6,724 nucleotides of DNA from Thermoguttaceae bacterium (lineage in GTDB: Bacteria; Planctomycetota; Planctomycetia; Pirellulales; Thermoguttaceae), in contig JAFYVO010000137.1 in assembly GCA_017549085.1 (NCBI GenBank), forward strand, positions 1 to 6,724, given 5' to 3'. Both the position numbers and the translations under genes were made by a program. Each line of letters begins with the position of its first letter. Within the stretch, counting starts at the first letter, position 1. Below the pieces are notes generated by a model that searched no databases, was not told the origin of the DNA, and saw nothing but the letters and a program-made list of their open reading frames with translations. Below, one piece after another: positions 1 to 3,738 of the stretch.

Positions 1-2
1 AC

Positions 3-461
3 TCGCCCGAAAGCGCGCAAACCGCCGAATCGCCCCGCTCCCCTTGCTCGAGCGAATCGCCAAACCCGACCGTCTCCGCGCAAACCGCCGAAACGATCGA
101 AAACGACGTCCGCAATTACGAAACGGACGCCGAAACCGCCCGCCCGGTCGACCTCGAAAAGGACTATCGCACCTTCGCCGAAGACCTTGCGCAAACCGAA
201 AAAGACGCGGAATCGTTCGCCGAAGACCTGCGCGCCGCGGCGAAGGAAGCCGAAGCGTTCGCAAGGAAAATCGACGACGAGGACGAAGAAGACGACGACG
301 GCTCCTTCGAACGCGGTTACGAACGCGCCGAAAAGGCAAAAGATTCGGAAAACGCCGACTTTTACGCCGACGTCGACTCGCATTTCGCTGAAAACGACGA
401 ACGCCGCGACGCCGAAGAATGCGTTTGTGTCGGCGGCGAAGAAAAAACGTCGTCCGTCTAA
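3..461 (+). CDS. C-terminal part of an acidic, repeat-containing hypothetical protein (5' end outside window)
   Basis: The frame starting at base 3 is open from the left edge to a TAA at 459-461, giving 152 residues with no start codon, so the gene begins upstream. The codons match the other genes here, whereas other frames give Arg-rich translations typical of shadows. The fragment starts with a Ser/Pro/Thr-rich stretch in which SAQTAE occurs twice. A helix-prone segment (about residues 48-90) follows, where FAEDL occurs twice 14 residues apart, fitting two heptads and suggesting a coiled coil. Residues 91-99 are nine consecutive acidic residues (DDEDEEDDD). The tail is charged and contains CVC close to the end. 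I see no catalytic motif, transmembrane segment or recognisable domain. A hairpin terminator starts 16 bases after the stop, so this is the last gene of its transcript. The function is unknown. That it is a real gene is fairly sure; the coiled coil is inferred. Confidence 0.75.
   Translation, partial: SPESAQTAESPRSPCSSESPNPTVSAQTAETIENDVRNYETDAETARPVDLEKDYRTFAEDLAQTEKDAESFAEDLRAAAKEAEAFARKIDDEDEEDDDGSFERGYERAEKAKDSENADFYADVDSHFAENDERRDAEECVCVGGEEKTSSV
15..92 (+). repeat. 15-bp direct repeat inside the acidic protein gene
   Basis: gcgcaaaccgccgaa occurs identically at 15-29 and 78-92, with a period of 63 bases (21 codons). With the preceding Ser codon (AGC in one copy, TCC in the other) both encode SAQTAE, so the repeat keeps frame and peptide. 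Confidence 0.7.
174..229 (+). repeat. 14-bp in-frame repeat encoding FAEDL
   Basis: ttcgccgaagacct occurs at 174-187 and 216-229, with a period of 42 bases (14 codons, two heptads). The flanking residues are also alike (A-Q/A-E-K-rich), which points to a short helical repeat duplicated within the protein. Confidence 0.65.
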
Positions 462-477
462 CGGGAGGACGCGCGGC

Positions 478-507
478 CCGGGGCGACGGCGGTCGCTCCG
501 GCGTTTT
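478..507 (+). terminator. Intrinsic terminator of the acidic protein gene
   Basis: Bases 478-487 pair with 492-501: a 10-bp stem with a single G-U pair and a GGCG tetraloop, followed by CG and then TTTT. It begins 16 bases after the stop codon at 461. The T tract is short, so strength is uncertain, but position and stem are good. The pairing was read by eye and no folding energy was computed. Confidence 0.6.
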
Positions 508-561
508 CCCTCCGCCCTTAATCTTTCGCCGCTCTTCTTCTCGACGCCGTTTTCGCGCGGT

Positions 562-590
562 TTGTCATTAATATTAATAAGGAATATTAA
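562..590 (+). promoter_or_regulatory. Candidate sigma-70 promoter within an AT-rich palindrome
   Basis: TTGTCA (562-567, 5 of 6 to the -35 consensus) lies 17 bases before TATTAA (585-590, 4 of 6 to the -10 consensus). The element overlaps a perfect inverted repeat. No gene starts within the next 330 bases, so it would be a distal pfp promoter, a small-RNA promoter or a chance match in AT-rich DNA. Confidence 0.35.
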
Positions 591-591
591 T
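567..591. repeat. 9-bp perfect inverted repeat, AT-only (operator-like)
   Basis: attaatatt (567-575) and aatattaat (583-591) are exact reverse complements around a 7-base spacer. The surrounding 568-594 is almost entirely A/T in otherwise very GC-rich DNA. The left arm also forms the palindrome ttaatattaa (568-577) and the right edge ttaattaa (587-594). Such symmetry fits a dimeric repressor site over the candidate promoter, but no regulator is identified. Confidence 0.5.
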
Positions 592-793
592 TAAGGGCGC
601 TAAGAGCCGTTTTTCGACGCGACCTTCGTCTCGCGCTTCGCCGCCTCCGCGCCCGCCGTCGCCGTCTCCTCGTCTTCTTCGCCCGCTTATTTTACCCGTC
701 TTGCCCGCCTCGCCCTTTCCTCCCATCTCCGCCGGGCAACCGTTCAAACGTTGGAAAAAGAAGAAAAAACGCCAACGCCGTTAAAAATTCTCG

Positions 794-822
794 TTGATTT
801 TCGCCGCGCGCCGCGTTATACT
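794..822 (+). promoter_or_regulatory. Probable pfp promoter (TTGATT-17-TATACT)
   Basis: TTGATT (794-799) lies exactly 17 bases before TATACT (817-822, 5 of 6 to the consensus). The A/T-rich TTAAAAATTC directly upstream (781-790) resembles an UP element. Transcription would begin near 829, giving a leader of about 93 bases before the pfp start. This is the best sigma-70-type promoter in the window. Confidence 0.65.
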
Positions 823-909
823 TAAACGAAAGACGCGAAACCGGCGCCGCCTCCTCGCCGCGCCTTCTTTACATCGCCCACTTTTCCTATTTTATCCGAT
901 CATCGTTTT

Positions 910-915
910 AAGGAA
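910..915 (+). promoter_or_regulatory. Ribosome binding site of pfp
   Basis: AAGGAA sits six bases before the ATG at 922. It supports that start over any other. Confidence 0.7.
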
Positions 916-921
916 CCCCCA

Positions 922-2226
922 ATGACTCGACGTAAAAACCTCGTCGTCGCTCAGAGCGGCGGCCCGACCTGCGTCATCAACTCCAGCCTGCGCGGCGTCG
1001 TCGAAGCGGCGCGCGAATTCGACAACATCGGAACCGTTTACGGCGCGGCGCACGGAATCGAAGGCGTCCTCAAAGAAGAGCTGCTCGACCTCTCGGCGCA
1101 GTCGGAAGAGGAAATCGCGCTCCTACGCTACACGCCGGTCGCCGGCTCGATCGGCACTTGCCGTTACAAGCTGAAGTCTTGGCAAAACGAAGATTTCGAG
1201 CGCGTCGTCGAGGTTTTTAAGGCGCACGACGTCGGCTACTTCCTCTACAACGGCGGAAACGACTCGATGGACACCGCCGACAAAATCGCCAAACTCGCCC
1301 GCGCTCGCGGCCTCGACTTGCAGGCGGTCGGCGTTCCGAAGACGATCGACAACGATATCGGCGACGCGGAGTTCAAGCTGATCGACCACACGCCCGGTTA
1401 CGCGTCGACGGCGAAATATTGGTCGCATATGGTCCAGTACGCCGAAGAGGAAAACCGCGGCTCGTCCCCGGCCGACCCGGTTCTCGTTTTGCAGGCGATG
1501 GGGCGCAAAATCGGCTACATCCCAGCCGCGGCGCGCTTCGCCGACCCGAAACGCGAAACGCCGCTCCTTATCTATCTTGCCGAGTCCCCCCGAACTCTCG
1601 CCGAAATGGCCGACCAAGTCAACGAGAAGCTCCGCGAGGCGGGCCGTTGCGTCGTCGTCGTTAGCGAAGGGTTCGACGTCGGCGACGTCGGCGCGGTGAA
1701 GGATTCGTTCGGACACACGAACTTCGGCGCGAGCAAAGTTACGGTCGCGCAAACGGTCGTCAACTACCTGAACTCGGTCGGCTTGGCGGCCAAGGGCGCG
1801 GCGCGTTGCAACGTCCCGGGGACCGACCAGCGCGGCTCGATCGGGTACGCGTCGACGGTCGACCTCGACGAAGCCTACCGCCTCGGACAAAAAGCGGTCG
1901 AGTTGGCCGCGACGGGGCAAGGCGGCTATATGTCGACAATTTTGCGCGACCCGGGCCTCGTATATAGCGTCCGCTACGACAAGGCCCCGCTATCTGAAGT
2001 CGCCAACAGCGAGCGCGTCTTCCCGGCGGAATGGATCGCCCCGAACGGCGCCGACGTTACGGACGACTTCCTAAAATACCTAAAACCCCTAATCGGCGAA
2101 GACATGCCGTCCTTGCCGATGGAAAACGGACGCCAACGCTTGACGCGGTTCGCGCCGATCTTCGCGCCGCAAACGCTCCCGGCTTACGTTCCGCAAGCCG
2201 ACCGCCAAAGCGCGCCGTCGAAATAA
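922..2226 (+). CDS. pfp: Diphosphate-dependent 6-phosphofructokinase (diphosphate--fructose-6-phosphate 1-phosphotransferase)
   Basis: A cytoplasmic enzyme of 434 residues in the PfkA superfamily. It interconverts fructose 6-phosphate and fructose 1,6-bisphosphate using pyrophosphate, so it can serve both glycolysis and gluconeogenesis. Visible motifs are the N-terminal phosphate-binding loop SGGPTCVINSS (12-22), GGNDSM (111-116), PKTIDND (139-145) with catalytic-type Asp143, MGR (193-195), a sugar-phosphate-site ESPR (221-224) and SEGF (248-251). Donor choice follows the family rule: Asp114 (GGxDS) and Lys140 (PKTIDND) replace the two glycines of ATP-dependent enzymes, which predicts PPi use. 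Asn113 replaces the Asp usual at that position. The length suits the 400-440-residue PPi-PFK group. It has its own promoter and Shine-Dalgarno and is followed by a strong hairpin, so it appears monocistronic. No truncation or frameshift is seen. The family is near certain; PPi use rests on residues only. Confidence 0.96.
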   Translation: MTRRKNLVVAQSGGPTCVINSSLRGVVEAAREFDNIGTVYGAAHGIEGVLKEELLDLSAQSEEEIALLRYTPVAGSIGTCRYKLKSWQNEDFERVVEVFKAHDVGYFLYNGGNDSMDTADKIAKLARARGLDLQAVGVPKTIDNDIGDAEFKLIDHTPGYASTAKYWSHMVQYAEEENRGSSPADPVLVLQAMGRKIGYIPAAARFADPKRETPLLIYLAESPRTLAEMADQVNEKLREAGRCVVVVSEGFDVGDVGAVKDSFGHTNFGASKVTVAQTVVNYLNSVGLAAKGAARCNVPGTDQRGSIGYASTVDLDEAYRLGQKAVELAATGQGGYMSTILRDPGLVYSVRYDKAPLSEVANSERVFPAEWIAPNGADVTDDFLKYLKPLIGEDMPSLPMENGRQRLTRFAPIFAPQTLPAYVPQADRQSAPSK

Positions 2227-2234
2227 CGTCTTCC

Positions 2235-2281
2235 CGCCGACGCGGCGTTCCCTCGGTTCGCCGCGTCGGCGTTCTCTATTT
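2235..2281 (+). terminator. Intrinsic terminator of pfp
   Basis: cgccgacgcggcg (2235-2247) and cgccgcgtcggcg (2259-2271) form a perfect 13-bp stem with an 11-base loop, followed by the T-rich TTCTCTATTTT. It starts eight bases after the pfp stop. It lies between convergent genes, so the hairpin may also block sigma-gene transcripts from the other side, although no T tract follows it on the minus strand. Confidence 0.85.
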
Positions 2282-2298
2282 TCGCCGTTCCGCCTATT

Positions 2299-3222
2299 TT
2301 ACCGTCCAATTTCTTCGGCGGTCAGCGTTCGCCACGTCGTTTCGATCGACGTTACCGGTGTCCCGGTTTCGAGCGCTTCGGCCAAACGGTTGAGCGCGTC
2401 GGTTTCGATTTGCCGCACGCGTTCGCGGGTTAGCCCGAGCGTTTCGCCGATTTCCTTGAGCGTTTGCGGCGCGTAATCGCCGACGCCGAACCTCATTCGC
2501 AAGACGGCGGCTTCGCGCGGCTCCATCGTGTCGAGTTCGCGCATCACGAACTTCAAATTATCGCTTTCGAGCGTCAAATCCTCCGGACTGCGTCCTCGGT
2601 CGTCCATCAGCATTTCGCCAAGCGTCCACCCGGCTTCGGTTTGGTCGGTTTGCGGCGTCAGGTTGTGAATGAGGATCGCTTTCTTCACGATCGGAAGTTT
2701 TTTCCGCGGCAGTCCCAACGCTCGCGCGACCTCGCTCGGGGTCGGCGCGCGGTCGAGTTCGTCCGTCAGCCGCGCGCTCGCCCGCCGCCATTTTGAAAGG
2801 AGTTCGACCATATACGCCGGAATTCGGATCGTTTTCGACGAATTAATCAGCGCTCGTTTGATCGACTGTTTAATCCAATAGCTCGCGTACGTCGAAAAGC
2901 GCGTCCCGACGTCGGGGTCGAACCCTTCGACGGCGCGCAGGAGGCCGAGGTTCCCCTCTTCGATGAGATCGGAGAGCGCCAACCCTTTCCCGACGTATCC
3001 TCGCGCGATGTTCACGACGAGCCGCAAGTTCGCGCGCACCATTAGATCGCGGGCCCAGGGGTCGCCCGCTCCGACCGCCCGCGCGAGCTTCAATTCTTCG
3101 TCGGCCGACAAAAGGGGCGTCGCGTTGATATCTCGAAGGTACGTTTCCAACGGCGATTGCGCGGCGGACGAGTCGTAATAAAGTTCCGCCGTCGCGGTCG
3201 ACGCGTTTTGTTCGTCTTTCAT
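2299..3222 (-). CDS. Sigma-70 family RNA polymerase sigma factor (RpoD/SigA/RpoS type, no region 1.1)
   Basis: A 307-residue sigma factor that recruits core RNA polymerase to promoters. In order: region 1.2 (SPLETYLRDINATPLLSADEE, about 23-43); region 2, with core-binding DLIEEGNLGLLRAVEGFD (85-102) and the -10-reading/melting helix RFSTYASYWIKQSIKRAL (108-125); region 3 (about 138-195); and region 4, with the helix-turn-helix TLKEIGETLGLTRERVRQIE (254-273) that reads the -35. Region 1.1 is absent and the length is about 300, so it looks like a group 2 or short primary-type factor, not an ECF sigma. ATG at 3222 is chosen because MKDEQ leads straight into region 1.2 and is preceded by weak Shine-Dalgarno-like TGGAA (5 bases) and AGGAAA (12 bases). 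The open frame runs on to 3441, but that extension lacks sigma similarity. It is convergent with pfp and divergent from bamA. Whether it is the housekeeping or an alternative factor cannot be told here. Confidence 0.95.
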   Translation of the reverse strand: MKDEQNASTATAELYYDSSAAQSPLETYLRDINATPLLSADEELKLARAVGAGDPWARDLMVRANLRLVVNIARGYVGKGLALSDLIEEGNLGLLRAVEGFDPDVGTRFSTYASYWIKQSIKRALINSSKTIRIPAYMVELLSKWRRASARLTDELDRAPTPSEVARALGLPRKKLPIVKKAILIHNLTPQTDQTEAGWTLGEMLMDDRGRSPEDLTLESDNLKFVMRELDTMEPREAAVLRMRFGVGDYAPQTLKEIGETLGLTRERVRQIETDALNRLAEALETGTPVTSIETTWRTLTAEEIGR

Positions 3223-3266
3223 AAGCGTTCCACGTTTCCTTTTTCGTTTCGCAAGGAGGGGGGAAA

Positions 3267-3341
3267 ATGCGGAGATTTTCGGCGCGGCGCGGAGTTTCCG
3301 CTCGCTTCGTTCGAAAATCTCTCTTCCAACGTATCGTCTAA
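3267..3341 (+). CDS. Possible 24-residue Arg-rich small ORF with strong Shine-Dalgarno
   Basis: AAGGAGG (3253-3259) lies seven bases before an ATG at 3267, the best Shine-Dalgarno in the window. The frame encodes 24 residues (MRRFSARRGVSARF...) ending at TAA 3339-3341, with seven arginines. It lies on the plus strand opposite the sigma leader and upstream of two hairpins. If transcribed it could be a leader peptide or a small cationic protein. No good plus-strand promoter is visible before it, and such short ORFs arise by chance, so confidence is low. Confidence 0.2.
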   Translation: MRRFSARRGVSARFVRKSLFQRIV

Positions 3342-3366
3342 AACTCGCCTCTTCTTCAAAATAGAG

Positions 3367-3395
3367 AAGATAGACGCGAAAAGTTACATCGGCAA
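3367..3395 (-). promoter_or_regulatory. Candidate promoter of the sigma factor gene
   Basis: On the minus strand TTGCCG (3395-3390) lies 17 bases before TATCTT (3372-3367), each matching its consensus at 4 of 6. Transcription would start near 3360, leaving a leader of about 140 bases. The -35 hexamer is identical to that proposed for bamA. Moderate to weak evidence. Confidence 0.35.
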
Positions 3396-3446
3396 AAATA
3401 GGCAAGAAAAACAGACTGAACCAAACGCGCAAACTCGACAATTTTC

Positions 3447-3468
3447 CGCGACGCTTTTACGCGTCGCG
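3447..3468. repeat. 8-bp perfect hairpin between the divergent genes
   Basis: cgcgacgc (3447-3454) and gcgtcgcg (3461-3468) are exact reverse complements around a six-base loop, ttttac. No T tract follows on either strand, so it is not a terminator by itself. Its arms are the same sequences as those of the hairpin at 3497-3526. Confidence 0.6.
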
Positions 3469-3496
3469 AACGCGCCTTACCGTCTCAAATTACATT

Positions 3497-3529
3497 AACG
3501 CGACGCGGCGCTTTCTTCGTCGCGTTTTT
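3497..3529 (+). terminator. Hairpin plus T5, terminator-like, upstream of bamA
   Basis: aacgcgacg (3497-3505) pairs with cgtcgcgtt (3518-3526) around a 12-base loop and runs into a T tract (3525-3529). It has the form of a plus-strand intrinsic terminator, yet the annotated gene to its left is on the minus strand. It may insulate bamA from antisense readthrough or end an unrecognised plus-strand transcript. Bases 3461-3468 can pair with 3499-3506 instead, which would disrupt it. Confidence 0.5.
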
Positions 3530-3561
3530 CTAACTTTAAAAAAATTTTGCCGAGAAGGGCG

Positions 3562-3575
3562 TTTTTTCGAAAAAA
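3562..3575. repeat. T6-CG-A6 palindrome upstream of the bamA promoter
   Basis: ttttttcgaaaaaa is a perfect 14-bp palindrome starting 27 bases before the proposed bamA -35. Its A and T tracts may bend DNA or act as an UP-like element; this is inferred from composition only. Confidence 0.4.
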
Positions 3576-3588
3576 GAGAAAATTCGAC

Positions 3589-3617
3589 TTGCCGCAAGCG
3601 CTTTTTTTCGGTATTCT
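3589..3617 (+). promoter_or_regulatory. Candidate bamA promoter (TTGCCG-17-TATTCT)
   Basis: TTGCCG (3589-3594) is followed after exactly 17 bases by TATTCT (3612-3617), each 4 of 6 to the consensus, with A/T-rich DNA upstream. Transcription would start near 3624, about 115 bases before the bamA ATG. It lies downstream of the hairpin at 3497-3529, so transcripts from here would not contain that hairpin. Confidence 0.4.
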
Positions 3618-3738
3618 TCCCGAGCGTCGTTTCTTTTCGCAAGGAACGCGAAGGAGCGGCGCCCCGTTCGACGTTTTCTCGCAAAGCGCCGACGGCGACG
3701 CGATTATTTTTAGGACGCCTTGCAAAGGTTCGAAACGA

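Larger units (their letters stand above)
462..921. other. 460-base intergenic region between the acidic protein gene and pfp
   Basis: No convincing gene is seen on either strand. In order it holds the terminator at 478-507, a short GC-rich stretch, an isolated AT-only palindrome with promoter-like hexamers (562-594), a strongly pyrimidine-rich top strand (about 624-730), an A-rich stretch (about 754-770 and 781-788), the pfp promoter (794-822) and a leader of roughly 90 bases ending in the Shine-Dalgarno. The few small open frames have codons unlike the neighbouring genes and no credible start. Confidence 0.7.
3223..3738. other. 516-base divergent intergenic region between the sigma factor gene and bamA
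   Basis: It separates two outward-facing genes and is unusually structured. Reading left to right: the sigma ribosome-binding region, an AAGGAGG-led 24-codon ORF on the plus strand (3267-3341), the candidate sigma promoter (3367-3395), a perfect hairpin (3447-3468), a second hairpin with T5 (3497-3529), a 14-bp T6-CG-A6 palindrome (3562-3575), the candidate bamA promoter (3589-3617) and a leader of about 115 bases. The 11-bp sequence tttcgcaagga occurs twice (3247-3257 and 3635-3645). Longer open frames on both strands have codon use unlike the real genes. Confidence 0.7.

Noticed and set aside
44..594. Two overlapping plus-strand open frames, Arg/Lys-rich, at the left edge
   Set aside because: They overlap the frame starting at base 3, whose codon use matches the genome. 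Their Arg-rich composition is what shifted reading of Glu/Asp/Ala codons gives, and one runs through the terminator and the AT palindrome.
577..729. Gly/Arg-rich 50-codon minus-strand open frame between the acidic gene and pfp
   Set aside because: The GGAG lies directly against the ATG, the codons GGA, AGA and CGA are atypical, and the composition just reflects the purine-rich strand.
737..753. Imperfect inverted repeat caac...gttg followed by an A-rich run
   Set aside because: The stem is short with a bulge and leaves almost no loop. On neither strand is it followed by a T tract, so it is not a terminator.
1123..1920. Minus-strand open frame of 265 codons inside pfp
   Set aside because: It is a shadow of a well-supported phosphofructokinase, with biased composition and no motif.
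3223..3441. N-terminal extension of the sigma factor to an upstream start
   Set aside because: The extra 73 residues have no sigma-family similarity and unusual codons, and they would overlap the candidate promoter. The start at 3222 gives a standard region 1.2 near the N-terminus.
3157..3498. Plus-strand open frame of 113 codons antisense to the sigma start
   Set aside because: It begins inside the sigma gene, has no Shine-Dalgarno, and its lysine/arginine-rich translation lacks the codon pattern of the real genes. Its ending next to the hairpin at 3497 is noted but is not evidence of coding.
3495..3725. Minus-strand open frame of 76 codons between the divergent genes
   Set aside because: Its start would be TTG without a Shine-Dalgarno. 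It uses codons rare in the real genes (CTA, ATA, AGA) and reads through the bamA promoter and the hairpin region.
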